Assembly (NCBI GenBank): GCA_037501455.1
Contig: CM074855.1
Coordinates: forward strand, 32,397,001-32,461,000
Reading direction: 5' to 3'
Origin: Lantana camara
Taxonomy: Eukaryota > Streptophyta > Magnoliopsida > Lamiales > Verbenaceae
DNA: 64,000 bases
Shown piece after piece: positions 34,645 through 47,200 of the stretch. Position 1 is the first letter of the stretch. The number at the start of each line of letters is the position of its first letter. The notes under the pieces were generated by a model. The model did no database searches. It was not told the DNA's origin and worked only from the letters and a program-made list of their open reading frames with translations. The position numbers and the translations under genes were made by a program.

Positions 34645-34981
34645 TGTTTAATATGTTTGGTCCTATATCATTATTTCTCACTCCGTTAAAATCTCATCCA
34701 AATTTCCACCTAATATCGTCACATTCAAATAAACCACTTTTTTTGCGGCACTTGGTAATTCACACACACCTTTCATAGTAAAAATCCTTCATTACTCATC
34801 AAGTGAAAAGAGAAGGGTTAAAAATAAAGGACTAAAATCGGTTAACAAAGGATCAAATGTGTTAATTAAGATTAAATGTGTTAAAATTTGGTAAGATATA
34901 AGACCAAATGTGTTAGTTAAATACTTATAAGACCAAAATTGAATTCCTACCATACTTATAGGACCAAAGACGAAATTTTGC

Positions 34982-35221
34982 GTAAATTTAAAAAAAAATG
35001 TAAACAGTAAATTTTATGGTACATGAAATAATAATTTATTTTTAATTTTATCCATATGATATACTATAGTGGTATATGTAACCTAGTCATTAATCCAACA
35101 ATTAATTTAGTAAACATTTATGATTTATCACTCCCTATTTCGAAAAATCATTGGAAAAAACTCCAGTAACTTTTGCGGAATATCTTTAGCGATTAGGCTC
35201 TTGAAACAATGAAATATGTGC
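34982..35221. other. Flank shared with 60500-60600
   Basis: AT-rich sequence with no gene. The part at about 35070-35157 (GTATATGTAACCTAGTCATT through TCGAAAAATCATTGGAAAAA) recurs in the same orientation at about 60504-60598. Confidence 0.7.
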
Positions 35222-37496
35222 TCAAAATCTCTCTCCAAACTGAAAGAACAAAGCTCCTTTCCCAGTGTTGTGATCAACAGCATATTCTGCTCGTAACTGA
35301 CCCCCCAGTTCCAGCACCATACGATGTCCCGTGACCTTTTCTCATGTATGCTTTTGTAGGATTTCCTTTGAGAGCTACCGAGCTTCCCAAGTCGTTCCCA
35401 TGCTCAGCAAATGCATAAACATATGTACTCTTAATAGGTACTCGAATCTCAGCAACGACCTGACACATGACAAATATAAAAAAAATAACGGTGATAAAAT
35501 ATTCGTAATCTTTTTTGTCATCGAATTTAAAAGGATTTGATATTTTAATACGTTCACGTTGAGAAACACTAAAAAATTTTAATTTTGTCAATAAAGTTTT
35601 GTAGTTTTAAGAAATTAAATGCATACCTCTATTTTATATCTTGATGCACCGATCTCTCCATTACTATATCTCTGACTGAATGCGGTCCTCCGATGGTAAA
35701 AGCTTCGTGATTTGGAAGATCACCTAAGCAACCACCATAAACGCCGTGAAGGACTAAAACCGGTGGCAGTGATTTCCCTCCGCCTTGCTCCACATTCTTG
35801 AGTGGGATGAATTTCGTGCCGGATACTTTGTGCCGATTGAAAAATGCAAATTTACTACCAATGCCGATCCCTTGGTCTACCTGCACATATTCAAACGCAG
35901 TATATATTATAGTAGCAATGTAGCATGGTTGACCTTTTCCATCAAATAAATCAAGTGATCTAAACAAAACTAGAATAGTACTATATTATTAAAACAAACC
36001 TGGAAGATAATCCTTTCACCAACCGTAGCTCCTTTGACAAATCTGGTATTATCTCTTGTTAGATTAGCTTGTAAAAACGCCATTTGAGCAACACCATTCC
36101 CACTTAGAGTCGTTGGATGTCCATTTTTGTACTTGGTACTTCTCCATTCAAGGACATTTTATGCCCTCTTGCAACAATTTTACCTGATGCATCATGAGTT
36201 CTTGTATCTTCCAGGACAAGTCCATACGTGAAATTGCTATGTTTGCTGTACTCCTGAAAAGATCAAAATAAATATAGTGGAGTTTTAAAGATTCTGAACA
36301 TGACAACAGATCATCTCTAAAATCAAAATCAGTGCATGTTTGGAAAGTTAATTAATGATAATTAAGTTGATAACCAACTCACTTAGTGTAAGAGAAACTA
36401 TACACATCTTCTGTTTTCTACTACATGGTCAATCTATATGTTTCATTAAATAGCAACAAGGACAAATTTAATTAACCATTAACGTTATTGTCATTCTAAT
36501 ATTTCTAAAATGAAAGCAAAAAAATATAAATCGATCATTATCGCATAATCATACAATTAGTGCCAAGTTTAAGATTATTATTATTTAATATTTTTGCCAA
36601 AATATTACTCCTTTTTTCACCGAAAACACAAACATATATAACCGATTACCCCTTTGATGGTAGCTTTAAGACCAGCTCTATCAACCCATAATGCGGTTTC
36701 GTCTTCTCCGGATTCGCCTCTGAAAACCGGACTAAGTTTCTTATTGTTGAAGCATGTCGCTTGGAATGTCCGATTTCGGGGGTTCTTTAAGCCATCTATG
36801 TATGGATGTTTGTACTCGAAATTAAAACCCATATCATCCTATTAAGCAGCAGCAATATAGTCAAAATTTTATTCTAGATATACGAGATTAATGAAATAAA
36901 ATTTTTGTAATTTTATGGTGTCCGATAATAAAAGTTACAATTTTTAAGGGGAGCTTTCATATATAGATTATTAATTATCGATTAGTTCAATTAATTAAAG
37001 TTGAGGAATATCAAGTAATAAAGTTACCCCAGGATCAAATAGGTTGCTAATGGTCATGGCACCATGAAGTGATCGGTTTAGGCCTTTGATATTCCTCATC
37101 TCGAACGAAATGGATGTACTCGGCTGTAACCAATCCTGAAATTCAATCTATAACGAAAATAATTACATCTGAGATAGTCAATATTGAAAATTTTTATAAC
37201 TGTCAATCTCAATCCTCCGAAGAAATTGCAACATGAACAAACGACTAAATAAATGTGGAAAATTGATCAATTGTTACCAAAGTTGGGAGACGGTTTTGGC
37301 CTGGAACACTATTGAAAGTGGCATTTACTTCAGCAGAGGTATTTGGGTGTTCCTCAAGTATAATTTCAGCAGAAATAGTTCCATTTTTCTCGTCCTGTTT
37401 GGGATTTATTTCTATATAAGAGAAAAGACCTAGTGCCATAATTTTATGTTGTGCTTCTACAAACACTCTTGACTGGTAAAGCTGCCCCATAGCAAC
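35222..37496 (-). pseudogene. TOC75: TOC75 chloroplast import channel, C-terminal relic with introns
   Basis: TOC75 is the beta-barrel pore of the chloroplast outer-envelope protein import complex. Six exons with GT-AG borders are readable on the minus strand: 37496-37278 (third POTRA region, ALGLFSYIEINPKQDEKNG), 37135-37028 (ISFEMRNIKGLNRSLHGA), 36838-36650 (YKHPYIDGLKNPRNRTFQ), 36253-36000, 35880-35627 (PPVLVLHGVYGGCLGDLP) and 35459-35222 (AFAEHGNDLGSS, ending FFQFGERF). Frameshifts occur in exon 4 (near 36130, before PTTLSGNGVAQMAF), at the end of exon 5 (after GGPHSV) and in exon 6 (near 35300). Transit peptide and first two POTRA domains are missing. Retained introns mean it arose by DNA duplication, not by a retrocopy. 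Identification is from memory of the family and is firm. Confidence 0.93.
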
Positions 37497-37843
37497 CTGA
37501 GAAAATAATAATAATAATAATAATAATCAAAAACCAAAAATTTTAAATACCTAGTTAAATTTGTAAAACCCACAAAATTGCTTTAAAGCACTGGGAGGAA
37601 ATTGCAATTTAAAGCACTAGGAGGAAATTGCAATTAAAAACTAGCTCATAACTCAAAAATTTCGTATTTTCATGCACAATTTGATCTGAATAGATCTGAC
37701 CTATCAGAAAACGACAAAAGCTTGCAAAACCTTCTTCGTGGTAAATTCTCGAACGGACACATGGAGATTCAGGTAGTTTTCCGGCGGATCATATCTATTC
37801 GGGTCAAATATTAAGAACTTTTAGAGATATGGGTTAGCCTATA
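37497..37843. other. Non-coding segment upstream of the TOC75 relic
   Basis: It contains a short (AAT)n run at 37504-37527 and a 28-base direct repeat around AAAGCACTGGGAGGAAATTG (37585 and 37612). It holds no TOC75 exon, so the N-terminal exons are absent or replaced. Confidence 0.5.
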
Positions 37844-38080
37844 TCACCACATACACAACTTGAGCACAATTAAAGGTTTTGCATGGAAGGCTTGTCTTTG
37901 GGCTGTAGACGGCCTCCGGAGTTGGGTGGTCTGACGGCAGAGTTGCGGTGGTACCGAGTAGGTAAAGATATGCTGAGAAAGGGGAGTCTTGTGGGCGGCG
38001 GCGCGTTGATTTAGGTTTGGATAAGAGATGTGGCCTTGGTGGTGGTAGACATTGTCGGTTGATGTTGAATTCAAGATTGT
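37844..38080 (-). other. Upstream segment duplicated at 52605-52750 and 60391-60490
   Basis: A 76-codon open frame (starting MNSTSTDNVYHHQGHISYPN) that I do not recognise as protein. It may be the former 5' region of the TOC75 relic. The sequence ACAATGTCTACCACCAC, CCAAACCTAAATCAA and GACTCCCCTTTCT is found again, in two separated pieces, on the plus strand at 52605-52750 and 60391-60490. Confidence 0.6.
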
Positions 38081-39287
38081 TTTGATTCCAAATTATAGCA
38101 AAGTAGTATTATATACCTAGGGGATTTCCTACTATCTTTACTGTTTCTATTTCGTACTACACTATTAGAATGATAGAATCTTTCCTTTCACTCTCTCTCG
38201 TATTTATGATTTTCCTTTCACTTTCTCTCGTTTTTTTTTTTTTTTTTTGATGTTCTTTTCTTTTATCGCTTCTTATGTGAAAATTTTTATCACTATTGAA
38301 AATTTATAGCTTAAATTTTAAGAGTCCGTATTGAAGATGAGTTCTTTTTCATATTGAAGATGAGTTCTTTTAAGAGAATATATGTATCAAATTGGAATTT
38401 TGTAACTTGAGGTTCTTTTAATTAACTTTGTTTTCTCTCTGAATAATTGTTTTATTCCTTTTTCTTTGTTTTCAAATTTTCTTTCTTTTTTCTATTTCCT
38501 CGATTCTTACGGAACAATGATGCTGCAAAATTTCAATGCTAGTTTTTGATGAATGGAAGATCTCCTTCTTTTAATACTCATCTTTGATATACAAGAAGAA
38601 ATTAGTTTCAGAATGACTCCCAAGCTATGAAACTTTAAATATATTGTGCTAAAAATATCCAAAGAAACACTAAAGGAAAAGGGGAAAAAAATATTACGAG
38701 GAAAGAAAAATTATAAGAAATAACAAAAAAAAATCATAAAATTTCGATTTAATTCCAATGTTGTTTGAGTCTTTGAGATATGTGCAATTAATTTTGAATT
38801 GTACAACTTAATCAATTTTAGGGAATATAAAACGTTAGGTGTGAATTTGAAGTATCATTGAAGTATCATTGATTCCTACTAAGTTATATAAATTTGAAGT
38901 ACAACTTAATTCAATTTTCCATACGCGCCTATTGTCCAATATAAACTTATACACGAGTATATAAAAAATTGCAAATACATAAGTTAAATTAGTTCTAGTT
39001 TTCCTTAAAAATTTTATTTTGTCATTGTAAAGTGAATCATAAATATTTGTTTCTATAAATTAATGACCTTTTAGTTAGGCAAGTTTCTGTTAATCATCTA
39101 TATAATACCACTTTTCCGGAAAATTCTCTACTCTAAATCCGGTTCGACTAAACCCAACTAATTAAAAGACTTGTTATTTGATATCGCAATCTTCTTAAAA
39201 TTTTCACCAATCCCAGTAAGTAGTGTAAACATTCGTTCTCTCATTACACTGATTTGATCAAGTCAAACATCTATATCTATATCTATA
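38081..39287. other. AT-rich intergenic stretch
   Basis: No gene seen. It contains a T20 run near 38230 and small direct repeats (GAAGATGAGTTCTTTT at about 38333 and 38356). A TCTATA microsatellite at about 39269-39290 immediately precedes the Helitron start. Confidence 0.45.
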
Positions 39288-39540
39288 TCTATACTATAAT
39301 ATATAAGAAGAGTGTCTTTGACCCTAATTGAATCGATTTTGACCGAATGGAATTTTGTGTTTTTTTTAGATTTTTAATTCAAATTAAAAATTGTGATTGG
39401 TTGATGGTTATTAAATTTATTTATTTATTTAGTAATTTTATATATTCCTTGATTTTTGCAAGTTGTTCTCAATTAAAAAATCAATTTATTGTGAAACTTA
39501 TTATTATTATTATTATTTTTTTAGAGGAAACGATAGACAA

Positions 39541-42500
39541 TTACAAAGAATTTAAATCTCCCGCGAGAATTTCCTTCACAGCATCAGGGAGTTCATAGTC
39601 CCCTTCAGAATTCAAACCAAGGCGGGCAAGATTGTGGGCCACTTTATTCCCGGCACGGCGCACGAAACTGAACGAGACTCTAGGTATGCGAGAGAGAATT
39701 TCCCGAATATCATCCGTGATCGGCCCCGTCTCTGACCAGTCTTTCGAACAGTCTTGGAGTTTCGTTATCAAGTTTATGCAGTCCCCTTCTAAAATCACAT
39801 ACTGGAAACCTCTTCTTTGCGCCAACTGTGTTGCTTCCTTCATAGCCAGACCCACCACTACCTCTGCTGCAAGTATGCCAGTTTTCCTCCTGCTGATCCA
39901 TCCAAGACATACCACATTATGGTCCCGCGCCACAGCACCCCAGCCCACTTCTCCACTTTCCACAAACACAGCCCCGTCTGTGTTAATTTTTATGACCCCA
40001 GGTAGCGGCGTAGTCCAGGATGCCGCTAGTCTAGGCATCTCGGCCGGTTCTTCAGCCACCATCCCAGCCCTTCCAACCTCAAAGTAGTTCCTAGCAAACT
40101 GAGCCAACACTAGCGCATCCATACCTTCATTCTCCGCCCATTCCTTATTTCGATTCCTCCACAAAGCCCACACCGACACCACAAATCGATCACCATCCTC
40201 CGTGCTCAACTCCCCTAGCACGTAACGCAGCCAATCCTCCCCACCTCCACGCCCCTGTGAGATAATTTGCCAAGGCAAGTTAGTACACGCCCAGAATTTC
40301 CTAACCCAGCTGCAACTAATAAAGGCATGTGCCAGGGACTCAGATTCGGTCGAACACCAGGGGCACTTCACCAAGACTTTGCTTCTTTTCTTTTCCATGG
40401 CCTCCCCAATCGCTAGTGCATTCTTGCATAGTCTCCAAATAAACACCCTGATTTTAGGCGCCACTTTACGATCCCAAATCCATTTCCATGATCGAACATT
40501 GGAGCTCTCTCCCCTCCCACTCTCTTGTTTTTGAAACTGTAAGGCCACATGATAAGCACTCTTGACCGAAAATCTACCATTCTTGTTGTAGTGACATATC
40601 CTTCTATCCATCGTCCTCCCCTTTCCTATTGGAATCGAAAGAATGACCTCAGCATCCACCTCCACAAACGTATTTCGAACTAGCTCCTCATCCCAACTCC
40701 CCTTCGCCGTAATTAACTGTTTCACATATGTCAGTCCATCATCCTCCTCCGGGCGGACTAAAGGTTGAAACCGAGATGGACGGGGTAGCCATTTGTCCTT
40801 CCAGATATGAATACATGCACCATTCCCAACTCTCCATCGTACCCCCCTTTCTAACAGGCTCCTTGCTGTCCAAATACTACGCCAAGTAAGTGAGGGATTG
40901 GCCCCAAGTTTCGCCTCAAAGAAACTAGTCCCTGCGAAGTATTTAGCCCGGAGCAGCCTTGAAAGCAAACAGTGTGGTTCAGTGATTAATCTCCAGCCCT
41001 GTTTCGCTAATAACGCCAAGTTAAATGCCTTTAAATTTCGGAAACCCATACCTCTTTCCTCCTTCGGAAGACACAACTTCTCCCAGCTAACCCAATGGAT
41101 TTTATCATCATTCTTACCACTCCACCAAAACTTTGCCAACATCGAGGATATCTCCTATAATAGAGTCTCCGGAAGCTTAAAGCAACCCATTGCATACGCT
41201 GGGATTGCTTGTAAAATTGCTTTGATCAAGATTTCTCGTCCTGCCTGAGACAAAGATTTATCTCCCCACCCGTGTATTCGTTTCCAAATACGATCCCGGA
41301 TACTAGCAAACACCTCCTTCTTAGATCTTCTTACCATCGTCGGGAGACCTAAATACTTGTCATGTTTCTCCACCACACGAACCCCCAACCGATCTGCTAA
41401 CTCCTTCCCTACATTCTGATCGACATTCGGACTAAAAACCACCATGGACTTCTCGTAGTTTATAACTTGGCCTCTCAAAACGTCGAGTATACCTTCCACC
41501 ACTTCTCCTGAGGCTCTGCTGAATACCATCGTATCATCAGCAAATAAGAGATGTGAGATAGCCGGAGCCTCTTTACATATCCGGACCCCCGCAACCCGCA
41601 CTTCGTTATCCAATAAGCAACTAAGCACTTCTGCACACAGAAGAAAGAGATAAGGAGACAAAGGGTCGCCCTGTCTAAGGCCACGACCCGGGGACACACT
41701 CCCAAAACTAGCACCATTAAGGGTAAAAGAATAATCGACCAGAGAAATGTAATGCAAGATCAAACTCACAAAAGAATTATGAAAGCCTAACCTCAACATA
41801 GTGCGTTCTAAGAACCACCATTCCACTCTATCATAGGCTTTACTCATATCCAATTTGAGGGCTAGAAAACCCTCTGCGCCTTGCTTCCTATGTTTAATAA
41901 AGTGATTTACCTCAAAAGCAAACAAAACATTATCAGTAATGAGCCTTCCCGGCACAAAAGCGCTCTGGGAAGGGGAAATCACTTTTTTCAGAATCGGTTT
42001 AAGCCTAAGAGAGATAGTTTTAGAAGCAATTTTATACGTAACGTTGCAGAGGCTAATTGGGCGTAAATCGGACATGCTTTTTGGGTTTTCAACTTTAGGA
42101 ATAAGAACAATATTAGTAGCATGCATCAATTTATCAAAACGCCTATGATTCAAAAAATCAATCGTACAGTTAACAATATCATTACGAATAAAACACCAAA
42201 ACTTTTGGAAAAAAATAGGAGGCATACCATCTGGCCCGGGGGCCTTCAGGGGGAACATAAATTTCAATGCCTTCTCAATCTCGAAGGAAGAATACGGCGC
42301 GATAAGCAACTCATTCATCTCCGGGGTAACCTTTGGTTGTAAGTGAACCAACATACTATCAATCTCATCCACCAGGGTATGACAAGAAGTGAAAATCTCC
42401 TCAAATGTTTTCTTCTTTATCAAACAAACCTTCAATTCTGTTTCTTTTTCTCTGTTTTTGGATCTAGAGAAAAAATACCCTGTGTTTCGATCACCCTCCT

Positions 42501-43048
42501 TCATCCAATGCGCCTTAGCCCGTTGTCGCCACCAGGATTCCTCTCTCGTGTACCATTCAAAAATCTCTTTTCTAAGAGCCACTTCCAAGCCCTTACTTTC
42601 TGTCGTGATTGGTCCCCTGGACATTTCTCTAAGGCTTTCCTCCAACTTTCTAATACGTGCTTGTGGAATCTCAAATTTTTCTGCCGCCCAATCCACAAGA
42701 TCCATTTGGCAACTTTCTATTTTCTTCCAAGCTAAAACCGCTGCCTCCCCAACAGTTGTGGAGCCCCAGCTATCTCTCACAACCTCCGCGCACTCTGAAT
42801 CCCTAAGCCAAGCAGCCTCAAATTTGAAAGAGTTTCGGACAGCTTTCTTCGACTTGTTCCTTATCGGCTGACAGAGTTTTAAAAGCAATAACATGTGATC
42901 CGAGGTATTGGCCTCAATATACTGAACGAAGTGGGAAGGGAACAACTCTTTCCAACGTCCATTACCTACGGCCCTATCAAGACGACATTCAATAGTAAAG
43001 GGTTCCGGGCTTTTATTGGACCAAGTGTATCTTTTACCAGAGAAACCC
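39541..43048 (-). pseudogene. LINE ORF2: endonuclease end, reverse transcriptase, zf-RVT, RNase H
   Basis: Continuous in one frame except for a single TAG at 41155-41157 (KLPETLL-stop-EISSMLAKFWW). Order from 43048: end of the endonuclease (LGFSGKRYTWSN, RLDRAV, SDHMLLLL); linker with WWRQRAKAHWMKEGDRNTGY; reverse transcriptase with RPISLCNVTYKIASK, SQSAFVPGRLITDNVL, KLDMSKAYDRVEW, GRGLRQGDPLSPYLFLLC and catalytic FADD in HLLFADDTMVF; zf-RVT finger (CPWCSTESESLAHAFISC); and a C-terminal RNase H with INTDGAV, LEGDCINLI and RRAGNKVAHNLARLG. It primes reverse transcription at nicked DNA. Only the nonsense codon and the LTR insertion upstream keep it from being a full ORF2. Confidence 0.93.
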
Positions 43049-45160
43049 AAATCTGTAACACCCCAAAACGGAGGATGCCACATCCCCCGCACTGAGACCC
43101 AGCCCCGATCATGAAATGGAAATCCATGCCCGAATCCGAATCACAGCGAACGGGAGACAAACGCACACGCTATGCTAGGCGGATCTAACTCGACAAACTC
43201 AGAATGCAGAAGCAATTCAAACATTCAAAACAAGATAGAGGAAGCATTTAAATCAACATTCAAAACAAGTGACGGGTTCAACTAGCATAGATACCTAGTC
43301 CCGAATATCCGATCAACATAATGTAATAATCATCAAGTGCCACACAGGACCGAATACGAATGCCACACAGGGCTACAGAAAGGTAAAGTATAATCTCAAG
43401 TCTACAAGTCATGATATAAGTAAAGTGTATGAAAGACAAATGCAACTAGAAAGGCTAGACCGACGAAGTGCAACTCAAATGACTCACTCCCGCCTAGCAT
43501 TGCCAACAGACCTGCAACTAAAAGTGTAAATGAGGGGTCAGTCAACTTGACCGAGTGAGGGGGCTAACGCACACCCACAATATATATATAGAGAGCATAG
43601 CACAGAATAAAAGGATGGACTCATGAACCGGGGATAGGTGTTGCATACCAAAACATTTCGAAATAACCCAAATAATTTAGAAACCATTTTCCAGAAAGAC
43701 TCTACCCCGATTCATAATTCCATAACATAATAGAACACATGCTCGGCGAGTACGAGCTTCCCACCTTTACTCCTCAGAACATAAATCAAAATCAATCCAA
43801 CCGCTACACCAATGATGGAGGAGATGTACAGTCCCCAAAACCATCTATAATAACACCGTCTAAAATAGACTCGATCTCAAGAGGGTAGCGAACCCCACAA
43901 GAGGCATCCCCGGCCTTAGCCGAAGGCTCAAGATATCACGCCTCCTCCATCACCCTAAAGTCGCGCAATGATATCTCAAATGGAACTACGCAATGGATAA
44001 ATGTCCCGACGGCCCTAACCGTCCCGGGGGTACCCACTCCCCGCAGCTCCTCGAAACGCAATGGATAAATGCCCCGTCGGCCTTAACCGTCCCGGGGGTA
44101 CCCATTCCTGGAGTTCCTAGGATCCATAACATAATAGAACAGAACAGAACATACGCCAATCTTTCATGGCAAACTCGCTACAGAATCATAACACAACTGG
44201 ATTTTCCAAAATAGCTTACATATGCCTCAAAAACTGGTTTTTATACATATCCCTACGCTGTGGAATTTAAGCCACGAAGGCTCCCAACCCACGCAGGACG
44301 CACGCAAGGTCATAAACATATCATATCCAACACATACGTATTTATAATAAGGTATACTCGCATACAGGGGTAGAAATCAGCATGTAAAGGCCATAGGTCG
44401 CATAACTATACAAAATCCTAAACCTCACCTGAGAAGCGACGAGATACCATAACTGACAAGATGAATGCATACTCGATCACATTGTCCCCACCCTGGAGAT
44501 CACTGACAGAAGAGGAACACACGAAGTACTCATGAGGCATGACTCAAATATGAACCACATAGACGCACGACAATGATTATAAATCGATGTGAAGTAATAT
44601 GAAATGGTATGTTATATAATTAAGATCATAAAATACTATATATTGTAATGAGCAAGTTCATGTGCACAATTAATATCCCATATTACAAATTGTTATGTAA
44701 TTAGTCCCAACGATTCACATAAGCAAGCGAAACATATATACAAACTTGATTCATATTAGACACAAAGGAGGTTAATCAAATCTATGTGAATATTGGTCAC
44801 GGAGCGTAAATTGCAAATTAAATCTGGATATAATTTATATAAATCATACAAGTATATACATACATATCACCTTGGTAAGAACATAAACTTCAAGCTTAGT
44901 TACAAAATTCCCAATTAAACAATAAATTATGTGTTTAAGTAATTAGAGCTAATCCACAAATTGCACATGCTCCTTACATCTGTTTTAAGAGTCAGTCGTG
45001 TCGTATAACCACTTTCACACACATTGCCAAATTTAAATAACATTTACAACTTATCAGATTAATCTATTGTAATCATCCAACAATTAGGTAATACAATTAC
45101 CTCATAATTGCAACACATGGAAACTTAGAGACCGAACCATACCACCACGTGTCTGAAAAA

Positions 45161-45163
<3 letters not shown>

Positions 45164-45196
<33 letters not shown>
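45164..45196. repeat. (AT)n microsatellite
   Basis: Pure AT run in the solo LTR at 43054-47623. Confidence 0.9.
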
Positions 45197-45199
<3 letters not shown>

Positions 45200-46038
45200 T
45201 AATTATAAATTTTATTTTATTTTATTTTTTTAAGATTCCATATTAGAGATCAGGTTTCACTAATGTCACGTATCCAAAATCCTTTAGTTTATGGGTGAAA
45301 AGTTTAGTCCAAATTATATAAACTGAATGTGCCGACATTCCACTTTCATTAAAATTATTGGACTCTCAATCTAAACAATATATATATCCATTCATGTGAA
45401 CACAATTACATAAACTCCTATTAACCGAAACTGATTAAAATCAAAGCCATTTAAATTCAGTAAAACACCTCATATAATAAACTAATTACATACTAGAAAA
45501 TTCTTGATTCATACAACTCTTACTAAATCGAAAAAACCCCATTTCGAATTCATACATTTAATTATACATTGCTCACCTTTACATTTAATTAGGTACAAAA
45601 CTCCATACAGAAATGAAGGTATAGACTTACAATTGAAATAAAATGCACACTTATTTTCTTAAACCAAATAAACGATATAATTAAAATATACAACTTTAGT
45701 TTCAATAATAAACTTACAACCAATACCTGCTTTCTCAATTACAGATACAAACTCAAAGGAGTCTATATTAGTAACAAAATTATGAAGAGCAAGAAACGAA
45801 GAAAACGTAGGGGTGATGGATTTCGACAGCTTACAATTAAGAGGAGAACCGATTGGTAGTGGAAGTCAGGCGGTGGCTTGTGGTGGCTGCGAGAGAAGGC
45901 GCACCGTCTGTTCCCGGTGGTGTTGCTGGACCTGGGTTGCCGGTGGGAGTTAGCAGCGAAGGAGGCCGCCAGTTGTTGAATGGGTTCTTCCCCTGTCCTA
46001 TCTCTGAGGGTGAAGAGAGGGAAAGAAGAAATAGGGCA

Positions 46039-46496
46039 TGTTAAATGTCCCACATCGAATAATTAGTGATGTGGTGTTCAATATATAATGGCATGGCAAA
46101 CCTCCCCTCAACAGCTAGCTTTGTTAAATGTCCCACATCGAATAATTAGTGATGTGGTGTTCAATATATAATGGCATGGCAAACCTCCCCTCAACAGCTA
46201 GCTTTTGGGGGTGAGTAAGGCCAAAACTCATTATTCAATATGGTATCAGAGCGGGTTCACAGATGTTCGATTCCTGTGCCTGTCTCTTCTCTCCACCCGG
46301 CTTGCAGATGTTTCATTCCTGCGGCTTGCAGATGTTCATTCCTGCAATGTTCACGCACCAATTTGGGCGTGACGGGGGTGTGTTAAATGTCCCACATCGA
46401 ATAATTAGTGATGTGGTGTTCAATATATAATGGCATGGCAAACCTCCCCTCAACAGCTAGCTTTTGGGGGTGAGTAAGGCCAAAGCTCATTATTCA
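46039..46496 (+). mobile_element. TRIM-type miniature LTR element with a duplicated LTR end
   Basis: LTRs of about 116 bp, TGTTAAATGTCCCACATCG to TTATTCA, lie at 46122-46237 and 46381-46496. Between them the primer-binding site TGGTATCAGAGCGGG (46241, complementary to initiator tRNA-Met), 125 bases with no coding capacity and a purine tract GACGGGGGTG before the right LTR. A third, partial LTR (83 bp, 46039-46121) stands directly upstream of the left one. Flanks ATAGGGCA and ATAGAGCA are similar but do not abut as a clean 5-bp duplication. Confidence 0.85.
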
Positions 46497-46499
46497 ATA

Positions 46500-47200
46500 G
46501 AGCAGTTATAGGTTCTAATCTCTGACACCGGCGGTGGTGACGGTGCGGCTGAATCGTGCCCAGATCTATGGCCAGATGGCCACGACTGTTGACGCTTGCA
46601 GTGGTGATGGGCGGTTGCCTCGCCGAGAAGATGGTGGCTTCTTAGAAGTGTTGCTACTCTGTTGCTTCCGGTTGGGACAGAAGCGAAGGAGAGAGAAGAA
46701 GATTGAGAGTGGTGGTGGAGCGAGAATATCGGCGGCGGGATGATGGCGGTCGTGGCTGATTTGCAGGGGACCGATGGTGGCGGAAATGGCGATGGAGGTG
46801 GCGATTTCCGTCGGAGAAGGAGAAGCTGTTACGCCGCTGGAGTTTCTATGGCTTCTCTTCTCGGTTGAGACAGAAGTGAGGTATGCGGCGGCGAGATGGC
46901 GAGGAGGAGGGCGGAGCTTCCAAAGATGGTGTGGCGGCGAGGATGGTAAAGGTGGTGGTTCGCTGGCGATGGTGGCGGTACGATGGAGAGGCAGTCAACG
47001 AAGAGGTGGAGGATGGCGTTGATGGTGGTGCCAAGAGTGCAGCGCCGCTGTTTGACTAGAGAGGGAGAGAGGATGGTGGCTTCGCCGGTGGGGTAGTGGT
47101 GGCGTCGATGTTGAAGATCGAGAGAAGGCTTGCGCAGCAGCTACTGCTGAAGACGAAAGGGAAAATAGATGGAAGAAATGAAAATTGCTGCTAGGGTTTC
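46500..47200. other. GC-rich GGTGG-repeat island in the solo LTR
   Basis: Strikingly GC-rich against the AT-rich surroundings, with many GGTGG/GGCGG words. Several open frames on both strands (for example 46774-47022 plus and 46995-47216 minus) are low-complexity and I do not call them genes. Confidence 0.5.

Larger units (their letters stand above)
30821..34981. mobile_element. Foldback MITE split by a Helitron
   Basis: The left arm (from GGCAAAATTGC at 30821 through TTTGGTCCTATATCTTACC) and the right arm (ending at 34981 with GAAATTTTGC) are inverted copies over about 140-180 bases. Both arms contain variants of CCTATAAGTAT, CAATTTTG and CATTTGGTC. The Helitron at 30965-34644 sits inside. 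Without it the MITE would be about 0.48 kb. The target duplication is not clear in the flanking A-rich sequence. Confidence 0.8.

Noticed and set aside
42343..42871. Plus-strand open frames of 130 and 160 codons opposite LINE ORF2
   Set aside because: Antisense shadows of the well-conserved ORF2 frame.
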